Origin: UQRS01 sp050946935 | GTDB taxonomy: Bacteria > Bacillota > Clostridia > Oscillospirales > Acutalibacteraceae | Length of the DNA stretch: 64,000 nucleotides | Reading direction: 5' to 3' | Assembly: GCA_050946935.1 (NCBI GenBank) | Contig: JBMNVR010000006.1 | Coordinates: forward strand, 22,691-86,690 | Shown: positions 27,461 to 37,025 of the stretch, in pieces | Position numbering within the stretch: the first letter of the stretch is position 1 | How the letters are laid out: every line of letters begins with the position of its first letter | Notes under the pieces: model-generated | Seen by the model: the letters and a program-made list of their open reading frames with translations, nothing else | The model's database searches: none | What the model was told of the DNA's origin: nothing | Made by a program: the position numbers and the translations under genes

Positions 27461-28764
27461 GCCGTCGCTCTATCCCCCTCGATATTCGCCGTCCACACTG
27501 GCAAAGCCGCATCCCCGGCGTTTGAAGCAAAATAGCTGTATCCGGACCAAAGCGCCAGCGAAAGCAGCGCGATCACAATAACAGCAATGACAAATTTAGC
27601 CGCACGGCTGACAGGCAGCAGTTCTTCCTCCACCGGCGCCGCAGGATCGCGATCATTCGATAATTCCACCGGCTCCACCCAATCCCCCGGCTTGGGCGTA
27701 TCCACAAAATTCGGGACACGCATTTTCTCCATCTTGACCGGCGGGAGGCCTTTCTCCGCATCCGCGCAGTCTGCCGGATCATCCTGCCGAAAATCAACTA
27801 CAGGCGCTGTCTCCTGTTCTATACAAGATGAGGCAGCGGGGCGAATATCCTTCAGCTCGACATGTGCCTGAGGCAGCGGTTCAGGTGCGGCGGACGGAAA
27901 AGAGAGCTTTTCGGGCAGCCGTTCTGCCTTCCCCGCGTGGTCGGAGGATAAGCGCAGCCGGGGCAACTCCGCCAGAATTTTGCGTTCGGCGGCCGAAGGC
28001 TCTTCCACCTGCGGAATGTGCGGCAAATCTCTGCCGGCCGCCGGATCCGTACCCGGCCGCCGGGGCGTCAGAACGACCCGCTCGCTTTTAATCGGTTGGA
28101 AAGGTGCAGAAGGAATTTCTCTTTTCTCCCTCTTTATCGGAGCGGCCGCCGCTGACTGCGTTTCCACGGGCAGCGGCTTGTCCGGCGTATTCTGCGAGAG
28201 GGACCCGGTCTCTTCCCCGTCGGATAATTCACCGGCCTCCTCCGTCGGAACCGGACGGACGTCACCGCTGCCGGGCGCCGCCCCCGCCGGCTGCACGGCC
28301 GGCGGATCGGCCCACATATACCGGGCCTGAATATGCGGCAAAATTTTCTCCCGCGCCAGACGAACACGGCCAGACCGCTCTTCATCCAGGAAAAAGATCA
28401 TCTGCGGTCCGCTGCAAAGCATCGCGCCACGCAAACAGCCGTCCAATGCAAACGGAACCGCCCCAGCCGGAAAAACCAGTGTTTCTTCCGGTGCTGCGCC
28501 GGCCAATCCGACCCGCTGGCAGGAAAACCCGATCGCCGCCGCGACCGTCGCCGGCAGATATATGTTCCCGTAAAACCCGCCGACAATCAGGATGACCTCG
28601 CTCCGGCCGACGGCGCGGCTGAGGGCGTGCACCGCCTCCGTTTTGGTGGAGGCGGTTTGGGTCAGTAAGCGCAGGTCGTAACCGCCGCCATACAGCTCGG
28701 ATTCAAAGCCCCAATCGGCCGGTGTGCAAAAATAAATAATGTCTATGCGTACATCCTTGTTCAA
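27454..28764 (-). CDS. Membrane-anchored protein of unknown function downstream of cinA-sortase
   Basis: 436 residues. The N-terminal ~150 residues are a compact alpha/beta domain (TKTEAVHALSRAVGRSEVILIVGGF, and a LDGCLRGAMLCSG loop) that resembles the molybdopterin-binding-like fold in a general way. A long low-complexity Pro/Glu/Arg linker (~150-380) follows, then a single transmembrane helix (~388-408, FVIAVIVIALLSLALWSGYS) and a short tail of about 25 residues. The start is TTG at 28764 with GAGGA eight bases upstream. It lies 36 bp after the cinA-sortase gene and overlaps the next gene, so it belongs to the same operon. I do not recognise the family. Confidence 0.65.
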   Translation of the reverse strand: MNKDVRIDIIYFCTPADWGFESELYGGGYDLRLLTQTASTKTEAVHALSRAVGRSEVILIVGGFYGNIYLPATVAAAIGFSCQRVGLAGAAPEETLVFPAGAVPFALDGCLRGAMLCSGPQMIFFLDEERSGRVRLAREKILPHIQARYMWADPPAVQPAGAAPGSGDVRPVPTEEAGELSDGEETGSLSQNTPDKPLPVETQSAAAAPIKREKREIPSAPFQPIKSERVVLTPRRPGTDPAAGRDLPHIPQVEEPSAAERKILAELPRLRLSSDHAGKAERLPEKLSFPSAAPEPLPQAHVELKDIRPAASSCIEQETAPVVDFRQDDPADCADAEKGLPPVKMEKMRVPNFVDTPKPGDWVEPVELSNDRDPAAPVEEELLPVSRAAKFVIAVIVIALLSLALWSGYSYFASNAGDAALPVWTANIEGDRATAW

Positions 28765-28800
28765 AGCTGCAATCCTCTTTCTCTGAAAGCATAAAGGCCC

Positions 28801-31638
28801 TTACTCGATATCCGGTTCCGCGTCCGCCGTCGAACCTCCGGTATCCACGTCGGCGCCGGAGCCGGCAGAGGTTTCCGACGACATGATCGCAACGGTCGAG
28901 GTTGTGCGCGAAGCCGCGCCGGCGACGGTCGAAGCCGTTCGCGACGTGGAGCCGGTCTGCCCGGCCGTGCCCGTGCGCTTGGAACTGGTCGCAGCAGCCG
29001 CCTTACTGGCCGCGGCATTCTGCGCAGCCGCGTCGGCCGTCGTGTTGAACTCTTCGGTATCTATATCCAGCGACGGCTTGGAACCGCCCTTCTTATCATA
29101 CCACGCCTGCGGATAAAGCGGCGAGGGATTCAGAACGACGGCCGACGAATCAACCTCGCTGCTCTCCCCATCCCGAACCTTGCGTGCCATCACAACCAGC
29201 CGGGCGTTGTCGAAATCATAAATGCAGGTCGACAGGGTCAAAATCTCATCATACGGCTGGACGTCGACCGGCGTATTGTAAATCGAACGGGCTTTGCAGT
29301 TCTCAATCCAGCGGAGGAATTCCGACTGGGTGGAAAAATCCGGAATCCGGTAATTAAAGATAAATCCGCCGTCATGCTTCGACTCGGTATTCGTTATGAT
29401 CACGGCAAAGATTTTATACTCGCCCAAATCATACAGCGTATCATAGTCGATACGCATATGCTCCTTGGTAAAGGCCAGATCCCGGTACTTGCGGAGGTTA
29501 TTGAACATCGTACCGTCATTCATATTGTGCCCGTAGATCACCTGATTTTGGCTGACCGTGTCGCGTGAAAAGGTCGAGCTTGAATCCAGGAACAAGGCGC
29601 CGTACATATTGTTTTCCCTGTACATGTTGTGATTGACGTAGTAGTTGTTTTTCTCCTGCTCGGTGGTACCCTTGTCGGTGTTGTGAAAAACCGGGTTATC
29701 AATGTTGGTATCGGCAATGCTCAACCAGCCGATGGTATCGGAATTCATCGCGAGCAGCGCGTCAAATTTTTTATAGATGCCGTTTTCCCCAACCTCGTTG
29801 TTGTCAGCGACTACCTTGTATAAGCCCTGCACATTGGTAAGCTGCTGCCTCTGAAAATATCCGTTGATGTAATAATTGGCGATATAAATCCCCGACCCGA
29901 TCAGCGCAATCAGCGCAACCAGGAAGATCAATTTACGCACAACCTCTCCCGGCCGGTCGCCCTTGCAGGGAAAGAGGAAGCACAAGAATCGTTTGTACCA
30001 CGGCTTTTTCTTTGCCGGCGGCAAAGGCGGCTGTTTTTCATCCGGCAGCGCTGCCTTTCGTCCCGCCAGGTCGGAAAGGCTAACGGCATCCGCATCATCC
30101 CCGGGGAAGGGAACGTTCTGCCCAATCTCCTCCGGTGTGAGGGCGCCGGTGCGTGCCGGCACATTGGCGTTGGCATCCGGGTCGGCGGCGGACGCAGGGG
30201 AGAAGCCGGAATACAGCTCCTGCACATTCTTCTCCCCTTCACCCGACGCCCCGGTCTGCTCGGCTGCCGTTTTCTCCGCATCCGCCCGGACAGCCGCTGC
30301 GCCGGAGAACACCGCAAGCTCGGCCGCTGTCGGCAGCAGATGATCGAAAATACCCGCGCTGTACAGATTGACAGTCGGAACGCTCTCTTTCTTCGGCAGG
30401 CCGCCGCAAAGATACCGCCGGGCAAGATCAAGAACCGATTTGGCTGCGACCTCACGAATTTTTTCCCGCTCGTCGCTGCGGCCGCGGCCGAGCATCAGCC
30501 GCTCGACCCAGACGGCCGTCCCGTCGCACAACGCGATATAGACAAGGCCGACCGGTTTCTCCTCTGAGGCGGCGGGTCCGGCAACTCCGGTGACCGACAC
30601 GCCAATATCTGCACCGCTGATCTCCCGCACGCCGAGGGCCATGCCCGCCGCCGTCTGCGGACTGACCGCCCCATGTTCGGCAATAACCTCGGCCGGGACG
30701 CCCAGCGCGTTGGTCTTGACCGCGTTGGCATAAGCCACAATACCCATATCGAACACAGCTGAGGAACCGGACACCTCGGTCAGCTTTTTGGAAAGCAGGC
30801 CGGCGGTGCAGGACTCTGCGGTCGCAATTTTCTTTTTCTGCTCCTGCAGCAGGGCGATCACCGCCTGCTGCAAATTCTCAGTATCCACACCGTACACATA
30901 GCCGCCCATACGAGCCGTAACCTTCTCAACCATCGGGCGGCAGAGATGGTCGGCCGCGGCCTGATCCCGGCCGGAAGCGGTCACACGGATCTCCACCTCG
31001 CCGGTTTTGGCATAGGGCGCGACGGTCGGATTCTCCGACTCGAACAGATCAGAAAGGGCTTCAGCCGCCGCAGCCTCCCCAATCCCGAACAGGCGAACCG
31101 AGTGGGAGACGATCGCCGCCCCGCTTTTTCCTGCCAGATAGGGGCGAACCTGCGTCTCAAACATCGGCCGCATCTCATCCGGCGGCCCGGGCAGCAGAAT
31201 AATCGTCTGATTTCCGGAGGAAATAGCGATTCCCGGCGCCGTGCCGTTATCATTCTGAAACACCTCCGCCCCCTGCGGAACCAAGGCCTGCTTGCGGTTA
31301 TTTTCGGTCATTTTACGCCCGCCCCGGCGGAAATATGCCTCCATCCGGCGAAGGCTCTCTCCATCCTCAACCAACGACAGGCCGAGCAGGTCGGCCACCG
31401 TCTCTTTGGTCAGGTCATCCCCCGTCGGGCCAAGTCCGCCGGTCAGCAGCACAAGATCGCTGCGGCCGAGAGCCTCACCCACCGCCTCCTTCAGACGGGC
31501 GGGATTATCCCCCACCACCGTCTGATGAAAAAGATTGATGCCCAGCGCCGCCAACTCGCGGGAGAGATACTGCGCGTTGGTATTGACGATATCACCGAGC
31601 AACAGTTCGGTTCCCACGCAGATGATTTCACCGTTCAT
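28801..31638 (-). CDS. CinA-like protein fused to a class B sortase
   Basis: 945 residues in one uninterrupted frame. Residues 1-170 are the CinA molybdopterin-binding-like domain (MNGEIICVGTELLLGDIVN, VLLTGGLGPTGDDLTKE). Residues ~250-410 are the NMN-deamidase domain (IATAESCTAGLLSKKL). After an acidic low-complexity linker, one transmembrane helix (~570-592) leads into a class B sortase with His704 (VIYGHNMNDGTMF), Cys805 in LTLSTC and Arg813 (ARLVVMARK). A Ser/Thr/Ala-rich tail ends the protein. CinA alone is ~415 residues and cytosolic, whereas the sortase faces outward, so one polypeptide spans both sides of the membrane. The ATG at 31638 is chosen over the TTG at 31665. A missed stop or indel between the halves is the alternative. 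Confidence 0.85.
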   Translation of the reverse strand: MNGEIICVGTELLLGDIVNTNAQYLSRELAALGINLFHQTVVGDNPARLKEAVGEALGRSDLVLLTGGLGPTGDDLTKETVADLLGLSLVEDGESLRRMEAYFRRGGRKMTENNRKQALVPQGAEVFQNDNGTAPGIAISSGNQTIILLPGPPDEMRPMFETQVRPYLAGKSGAAIVSHSVRLFGIGEAAAAEALSDLFESENPTVAPYAKTGEVEIRVTASGRDQAAADHLCRPMVEKVTARMGGYVYGVDTENLQQAVIALLQEQKKKIATAESCTAGLLSKKLTEVSGSSAVFDMGIVAYANAVKTNALGVPAEVIAEHGAVSPQTAAGMALGVREISGADIGVSVTGVAGPAASEEKPVGLVYIALCDGTAVWVERLMLGRGRSDEREKIREVAAKSVLDLARRYLCGGLPKKESVPTVNLYSAGIFDHLLPTAAELAVFSGAAAVRADAEKTAAEQTGASGEGEKNVQELYSGFSPASAADPDANANVPARTGALTPEEIGQNVPFPGDDADAVSLSDLAGRKAALPDEKQPPLPPAKKKPWYKRFLCFLFPCKGDRPGEVVRKLIFLVALIALIGSGIYIANYYINGYFQRQQLTNVQGLYKVVADNNEVGENGIYKKFDALLAMNSDTIGWLSIADTNIDNPVFHNTDKGTTEQEKNNYYVNHNMYRENNMYGALFLDSSSTFSRDTVSQNQVIYGHNMNDGTMFNNLRKYRDLAFTKEHMRIDYDTLYDLGEYKIFAVIITNTESKHDGGFIFNYRIPDFSTQSEFLRWIENCKARSIYNTPVDVQPYDEILTLSTCIYDFDNARLVVMARKVRDGESSEVDSSAVVLNPSPLYPQAWYDKKGGSKPSLDIDTEEFNTTADAAAQNAAASKAAAATSSKRTGTAGQTGSTSRTASTVAGAASRTTSTVAIMSSETSAGSGADVDTGGSTADAEPDIE

Positions 31639-31800
31639 ATATGTCACCACGCCTTTGCGGGACAAAGGCTTCCTTTCTTTGGAAGTTTACACCGTATTTC
31701 CGCCGCTGCATTCAAACCATGCCCGCCTCTCTTTTTTACGATTGCCGGCGGGCAAAAGCCGTGTCAAATTCCGACGACGGAATAACCGGTTAAAGCTATT

Positions 31801-32970
31801 CTACCCCACATATTGCACCCTTACGCCGTCCATCGCACGGGCGATCAGGTTTTCAAGATCAAGCGCCGACTCCGCCTCGGCCACCTTTTCGAGTACCGGC
31901 CGGGTCTTGGGATGCCGCGGGGTAAAGACGGTACAGCAATCCTCAAACGGCAGGGTGGAGATCTCAAAGGTGTCAATCTTTCTGGAAATGGCAATGATCT
32001 CCTCCTTATCCATGCCGATCAGCGGCCGGAACACCGGCATACCCACCACCGCATCGGTCACGCCGAGCGCCGGCAGGGTCTGGCTTGCGACCTGCCCGAC
32101 GCTCTCCCCCGTGATGAGGGCGAGGGCGTTTCGCCGCCGCGCAAGCTGCTCGGCGATCCGCATCATAATACGCCGCATGATCAGGGTAAAATATTCCTCC
32201 GGGCAATGGCGGCCGATCTCCTCCTGAATTTCGGTAAAGGGGACGATCTCCAGCCGGATGGTGCTGCTGTATTCAGCCACTTTTTCAAGGAGATTTATGA
32301 CCTTCAGCTCGGCCCGCTGACTGGTATAGGGCGGGCTGGCGAAATGGACGGCGTTCAGCTCCAGCCCCCGCTTGGCCATCATCCAGGCTGCCACCGGGCT
32401 GTCGATGCCGCCCGAAATCAGGACGGTCGCCCGGCCGCCGCTGCTCACCGGCATACCGCCGGCGCCGGTAATCTGCCCCGCATGGACGTAGGCGCCGAAA
32501 TCCCGCACCTCCACCATCACGACCACATCGGGGTTGTGCACGTCGACCGACAGATTGCGGAATCTGGAAAGGAGATAACCGCCCACCTCCCTGCAAATCT
32601 CGGGCGACTTACAGGAGAAGGTCTTGTCGGCGCGCTTGGCCTCCACCTTAAACGTAGAGATACCGCGCAGCGTATCGGCCAAATAATCGGCGGCGGTGCG
32701 CTTGATAACCTCCAGATCCTTTTCAGTCACGGCCGCCCGGCTGAAGGCGGCGATGCCGAACACCTTTTTCACCCGCTCAACCGCCTCGTCAAAATCGTAG
32801 CATTCTGTCCCCGGCTCCAGATAGATCGTCGACTGGGCCTTACGGATTTTTACCGGGCCAAGCGGCGAAAGGCTCCGCCGCAGATTTTTAATCAAAATAT
32901 CCTCAAAGGTCGAGCGGTTCAGTCCCTTTAAAGCCAACTCTCCGTTTTTGATCAGTAAAATTTCCTTCAT
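31801..32970 (-). CDS. thiI: tRNA 4-thiouridine synthase ThiI
   Basis: 389 residues. N-terminal ferredoxin-like and THUMP domains (residues ~60-165, with FKVEAKRADKTF) are followed by a PP-loop ATP pyrophosphatase (LISGGIDSPVAAWMMAKRG). The C-terminal conserved stretch is LPFEDCCTVFTPRHPKTRP. It makes s4U8 in tRNA and can feed thiazole synthesis. There is no rhodanese domain, as in Bacillus ThiI, which takes sulfur from a dedicated desulfurase. That enzyme is encoded just upstream. Start at ATG 32970. Confidence 0.94.
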   Translation of the reverse strand: MKEILLIKNGELALKGLNRSTFEDILIKNLRRSLSPLGPVKIRKAQSTIYLEPGTECYDFDEAVERVKKVFGIAAFSRAAVTEKDLEVIKRTAADYLADTLRGISTFKVEAKRADKTFSCKSPEICREVGGYLLSRFRNLSVDVHNPDVVVMVEVRDFGAYVHAGQITGAGGMPVSSGGRATVLISGGIDSPVAAWMMAKRGLELNAVHFASPPYTSQRAELKVINLLEKVAEYSSTIRLEIVPFTEIQEEIGRHCPEEYFTLIMRRIMMRIAEQLARRRNALALITGESVGQVASQTLPALGVTDAVVGMPVFRPLIGMDKEEIIAISRKIDTFEISTLPFEDCCTVFTPRHPKTRPVLEKVAEAESALDLENLIARAMDGVRVQYVG

Positions 32971-33174
32971 TCTGTAACCGTGCCTTTCCGTACCGTCAGA
33001 CTTTTTTTCAAAAACGATGCCGCGCACCGTTTGTTTTACCCTGAAAAGCCATGCGTCAAACAGCACGGCTGTTTTTTCTTTCCTCTCCGGGATTTCGGCG
33101 CCGCGCCATCCGCGCGGCAGAAGGCGGTTTGCGCCAACAAAAATTCCCGCGTAAACCGTTCGAAGAAGGGTTTT

Positions 33175-34308
33175 CTATCTTTTTTTCAACCGGGCGGCCG
33201 CCGCGCGAATGCCTTCGGCCAGGGCGGCGCATTCCTCCGCCGTGTTCTCCCTTGAGAAGCTGATGCGCACCGCGCTGTCCACCCGCTCCCGCGGCAGGCC
33301 CATGGCCGCCAGCACATGGCTGCCCTTCCCTCTGGCGCAGGCGCTCCCGCTGGAAACATAGAGACCCCGCTCCTCCAGAAAATGCAGCATGGTCTCCGAC
33401 CTTATGCCGGCTACCGACAGGTTGAGAATATAGGGCGAGCCATCGGCCGGCGAGTTGATCTCGACGCCCGGCAGACCACGAAGCCCCTCGAGCACCGCCG
33501 CTTTCAGCATGGCCGCATGAACTGCAGCAGTCTCCGCCTCCGGAAGAGATTCAACCGCCCCGAGCAGGCCGGCAATCAGCGGCGACGCCTCGGTTCCGGG
33601 GCGCAGCCTTTTCTCCTGCTCGCCGCCGAAGACGCGGGGAAGGATGCGCGCCTCCCGCCGCTTGACCAGCGCACCAACCCCCTTTGGGCCGTGGATTTTA
33701 TGGGCGCTGAGGGTAATGAGATCGGCCCCCAATCGTTCCATTTTAAACGATAGCTTGCCGAACGCCTGCACACAATCGCAGTGCAGCAACGCCGCCGGGC
33801 TGGCCTCTTTAAGAAGCCGCGCCGCCTCCCCCACCGGGTTGACACTGCCGGTCTCGTTATTCACCAGCATCAGGCTGAGGAGAATGGTCTCTCTATTCAC
33901 AGCGGCAGCCACCGTTTCGGGCAAAATCCGGCCGTCAGGCGCGGGAGAAAGACGGATTACCTCAAACCCCTGACGCTCCAGCTCGTCTGCCGCCTCCAGC
34001 ACCGAGGAATGCTCGACCGCCGAAACAACCACCCGCCTGCCCCGACGCCGCAGAGCCGCCGCCCCCCCAAGCAGGGCTAAATTGTTCGCCTCAGTTCCAC
34101 CGGAGGTAAAGTATACCTCCTCCGCCCTGGCGCCGACCCGACCGGCGACCGCGCGGCGCGCCTCCTCCAGCACCGATTCGGCGGCGACGCCCATGTCGTA
34201 TAGGGAGGAGGGATTGCCCCAGATCTCGGTCAGCATTCGTTCCATACGCGAAACCGCTGCCGCGCAGGGCTTTGTTGTCGCGCTGTTGTCAAAATAACCG
34301 CCGTACAT
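33175..34308 (-). CDS. Cysteine desulfurase, ThiI-associated (NifZ/IscS-like)
   Basis: 377 residues, PLP-dependent class V aminotransferase fold. The PLP lysine is in LSAHKIHGPKGVGAL, and the catalytic cysteine in YVSSGSACARGKG on a short loop. It opens with YFDNSATTKP. It releases sulfur from cysteine as a persulfide. The position directly before thiI matches the Firmicutes NifZ-ThiI pair, so its job is most likely tRNA thiolation; the second desulfurase at 48465 serves Fe-S assembly. A good AGGAGG precedes the ATG. Confidence 0.92.
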   Translation of the reverse strand: MYGGYFDNSATTKPCAAAVSRMERMLTEIWGNPSSLYDMGVAAESVLEEARRAVAGRVGARAEEVYFTSGGTEANNLALLGGAAALRRRGRRVVVSAVEHSSVLEAADELERQGFEVIRLSPAPDGRILPETVAAAVNRETILLSLMLVNNETGSVNPVGEAARLLKEASPAALLHCDCVQAFGKLSFKMERLGADLITLSAHKIHGPKGVGALVKRREARILPRVFGGEQEKRLRPGTEASPLIAGLLGAVESLPEAETAAVHAAMLKAAVLEGLRGLPGVEINSPADGSPYILNLSVAGIRSETMLHFLEERGLYVSSGSACARGKGSHVLAAMGLPRERVDSAVRISFSRENTAEECAALAEGIRAAAARLKKR

Positions 34309-34593
34309 GAAACCGTCAACCTCCTGAAAATACAGAGACTCCGCCCCATTATCATATTGTTTTACATTATACTACAAATGGCTTCCCTTTACAATAATCA
34401 AGTTGTAAATTTGATGTGAACGCTCTCTGTTCCGCACCGAAAAGCGGTAGGCCGGTTCAAAAAGCCCAAATACCCCCGCAAACTTTTATAAGGCAGGAAT
34501 TTTTTTGGTACAACTGGCAAAAATAAACTGTACCAAGGCTGCTTTCGGGCAAACGCAAAGCGGCAAAAATAAATCGAAATCAAGGTGAGCGAC
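34309..34593. other. Divergent promoter region between the desulfurase and ypeB
   Basis: AT-rich, no gene. An inverted repeat TTGGTACA (34505-34512) and TGTACCAA (34529-34536) with a 16-base gap lies about 60 bp before ypeB and may be a regulator site. No clear sporulation-sigma promoter could be assigned by eye. Confidence 0.45.
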
Positions 34594-35919
34594 ATGAAAA
34601 CAAGCACCCTGTCCAAACGGGCCTGTGTCCGGATCATCAGCTTCGCGGCGGCCTTTGTGATCGTCGCCGGCGTGGCGCTGATTACCCTTTACACCGAACG
34701 CAACAATTACCGGATGCAGGTCGAATACGCCTACGAACTGGCGCTCGAAGACCTGACCGCCTCGCTGGAGCGGATTGACACCGAGCTGAAAAAAGGGGTG
34801 TACTGCACGTCGGCCGCCGGCTGGAATGAGATCGCCTCCAACCTGTCGGCCGCGGCCGGCACGGCAAAATCGGCCATCTCCTCCCTGCCCTTCTCGGGCG
34901 GAGAGCTGACCACCGTCGGCAAATTTTTATCCCAGGTCGGTAACTACGCCGGCAGCCTTTCGCGCAAAATGGTAGAGGGCACGCCGCCGGCCGACCGGGA
35001 TACCCAAAACCTCCGACTGCTGTCCCAGACGGCCGCCTCCCTCTACACGGCGGTCAGCGACATCCGATACGGCGTTTCCGGCTTTGCCAACAGCGCCATC
35101 GGCGAAGCCGGCAGCGCTGTTGAGGAACTGTCCGCCGCCTTGATCGAAACCGACGAGGCCATCACCGATTATCCCACGCTGGTGTACGACGGCCCCTTCT
35201 CCGACCACCTGCTGAACGCCGCGCCCAAGCTGCTCTCCGGCCATGCCGAAATCACGCGGGAAGGGGCGCGGCAGGTCGCCGCCCTCTATCTTGGTGAGAG
35301 CACCTCCGACATCGCCGACGACGGGGAGGAGGAAAGCGCCATGCCGAGCTACTGCTTCTCGAGCGGAAACACCTCGATCTATATCACCAAGCAGGGCGGA
35401 TTCTGCTCCTATTTCCGCAAATACCGCGAGATCGGCGACCCGCAGAAAACCTATGACGAGGCCATCCGCATCGCAGCCGAGTATCTTGACCGGCTGGAGC
35501 TGGGCAGCTTCACCGACAGCTACTACATGACGGACGAGGGAATGTGCGTCATCAACTTTGCCTATACGAAGGACGGAGTGATCTGCTATCCCGATCTGAT
35601 TAAGGTGGGGGTGGCGCTGGACACGGGGGAGGTGCTGCTGTTCGAGGGGCGTGGGTATATTATGAACCACACCGCCCGCGAACTTCCGGCCATCACCAAA
35701 ACGGTCGAGGAGGCCGAGGCGACCCTCAGCACCTCTTTAACGGTCGAGCGTGTGGGCACGGCTCTGATCCCCACCGACGGCGGAGAAGAAAAACTCTGCT
35801 ACGAGTTTTCCTGCACCGACGGAGATCAAAGAATTCTGGTTTATGTAAACTGCAACACCCTCGAGCAAGAGAACATTCTGATTCTTCTGATGGTGGACGG
35901 CGGGATGCTGACGAGGTAG
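34594..35919 (+). CDS. ypeB: Germination protein YpeB
   Basis: About 441 residues. One N-terminal transmembrane helix (IISFAAAFVIVAGVALITLY) is followed by YTERNNYRMQVEYAYELALEDL, the hallmark front of YpeB. A long helical domain and two to three C-terminal PepSY-like repeats (YDEAIRIAAEYLDRLELG; VEEAEATLSTSLTVERVG) follow. In bacilli YpeB is needed for localisation and stability of the cortex-lytic enzyme SleB in the spore. No sleB neighbour is present here. The ATG at 34594, with AAGGTGA upstream, is preferred over the GTG at 34585. It supports a spore-forming host. Confidence 0.9.
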   Translation: MKTSTLSKRACVRIISFAAAFVIVAGVALITLYTERNNYRMQVEYAYELALEDLTASLERIDTELKKGVYCTSAAGWNEIASNLSAAAGTAKSAISSLPFSGGELTTVGKFLSQVGNYAGSLSRKMVEGTPPADRDTQNLRLLSQTAASLYTAVSDIRYGVSGFANSAIGEAGSAVEELSAALIETDEAITDYPTLVYDGPFSDHLLNAAPKLLSGHAEITREGARQVAALYLGESTSDIADDGEEESAMPSYCFSSGNTSIYITKQGGFCSYFRKYREIGDPQKTYDEAIRIAAEYLDRLELGSFTDSYYMTDEGMCVINFAYTKDGVICYPDLIKVGVALDTGEVLLFEGRGYIMNHTARELPAITKTVEEAEATLSTSLTVERVGTALIPTDGGEEKLCYEFSCTDGDQRILVYVNCNTLEQENILILLMVDGGMLTR

Positions 35920-35949
35920 AGGTTGTTTTTTGTACCGGGTTTGTGCGGA

Positions 35950-36077
35950 TATAAAGCCTTTCCGCTGATACCGTGAAAAATACAAGCCCTGCGTGTTTGG
36001 CCGCAGGGCAAACACATAGGAAAGGCAGATCAAAGCTTAACGCACAGTAAAGTATAAGCCTTTCCGCTGATACCGTG
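35950..36077. repeat. Two direct copies of a short element, AAGCCTTTCCGCTGATACC
   Basis: Copies at 35950-35975 and 36049-36077 share AAGCCTTTCCGCTGATACC followed by GTG. A third, palindromic version lies at 45309-45352. The ~70 bp between the copies contains a GC-rich hairpin. Possibly a small dispersed element; no transposase nearby. Confidence 0.65.
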
Positions 36078-36319
36078 GGACGCCCCATTTTTGTCCGGAC
36101 AGGAATGGGGGAAAGATCCGCTAAGGGGAAAAACCACAAACGCTTAGGCATGGATAAAACTTTATCCCCCCTTAGAATCCCCTTTCCAAAGCGGCCAAAG
36201 GGTTCCACCCTCCGGAATCCCGGCCGGAGTACAGAATTTGTTCTGGTTTGCAGATAATCAAAAACTTTTGTTTTGATCTTGCTATTAAAATACAATAGAT
36301 AGATTCTATTGTATTTGAA

Positions 36320-36363
36320 CATATGAAAAAGCTGTCTGCTTTTTCAGACAGCTTTTTCATATG
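36320..36363. terminator. Long perfect hairpin, probable terminator
   Basis: Nineteen-bp arms (CATATGAAAAAGCTGTCTG and complement) around a CTTTTT loop, followed by ATTTT on the plus strand. It lies 400 bp after ypeB, so it could end that transcript or belong to the decayed gene downstream. Confidence 0.65.
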
Positions 36364-36444
36364 ATTTTGGAATTTGACCGTGTTCTTTTTGGTCACAACC
36401 ATCTTCTCATTTTAATAATTATGAGTATATTTTAAGTTTTAATT

Positions 36445-36853
36445 ATGAACAAACAAAAAATCTGCTGTACGATCGGGCATAATGGATGGTGTTATAGTAC
36501 GAATTTAGAATATTTCATTTTGTCTGCGGTTCATGATTGTATTTTGAAAGGGGTGGATACCTTCATCAATCTTTGGAGCGGTGATTTTGATTTGCTTTAT
36601 GCACTGGCGGTTAATCAGTTAAAAAAAGAATTTCCTAATATTAAACCATTTAAAATGGTTCCCGATGCCGGATTAAGCGACCGTTTATTTTATCTGTTTG
36701 ATGGGGATGTTTTTGTGAAAAAAGACGGCTTGCACGGAAATGGATAAAGTGCATTGGATGATTGAACAACACAGCATCCATGCTCTGTGCTTCGTTCAGC
36801 ACGATTTAGCCCGGCTGAAACATATTTGCAAAAAGCTGAAAACGCGGGTTTAA
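36445..36853 (+). pseudogene. Decayed SLOG/DUF1273-like gene
   Basis: The first frame (36445-36747) reads KICCTIGHNGWCYS, LKGVDTFINLWSGDFDLLYALAVNQL and ERLFYLF-like DRLFYLFDGDVF. This is the pattern of SLOG-type nucleotide-binding proteins (YpsA/DUF1273-like), where the front is usually CCFIGHR and GVDTFLFG. The family's tail appears in the next frame from 36740 (WMIEQHSIHALCFVQHD) to the stop at 36853. The histidine-arginine and glycine-rich motifs are damaged. Low GC compared with neighbours suggests acquired DNA. Decayed and probably non-functional. Confidence 0.6.
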
Positions 36854-36943
36854 ATATACATAAAATTATTCTTCCTGAGTATCATTATCCTGTTCATAGG
36901 GAAAAGCGATTTTTTTGATCTCATAGCCACGAAAGTTTGTTGT

Positions 36944-36968
36944 GCGTTTGAACAAAATGTTCAAACGC
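36944..36968. repeat. Perfect inverted repeat GCGTTTGAAC / GTTCAAACGC
   Basis: Ten-bp arms with a 5-base spacer, in the gap between the decayed SLOG gene and the small membrane protein gene. Could be a weak terminator or a regulator site. Confidence 0.5.
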
Positions 36969-37025
36969 CTCGCTTATCATAAAACTTTGGGTTCCAAGAC
37001 CTTCCCTATAGCCTAAGCGCCAATT

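Larger units (their letters stand above)
35920..36444. other. Intergenic region with short repeats and hairpins
   Basis: About 525 bp with no gene. It holds two direct copies of a ~27-bp element (35950-35975 and 36049-36077), a GCCCTGCG/CGCAGGGC hairpin at 35986-36009 between them, and the long hairpin at 36320-36363. Confidence 0.6.
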
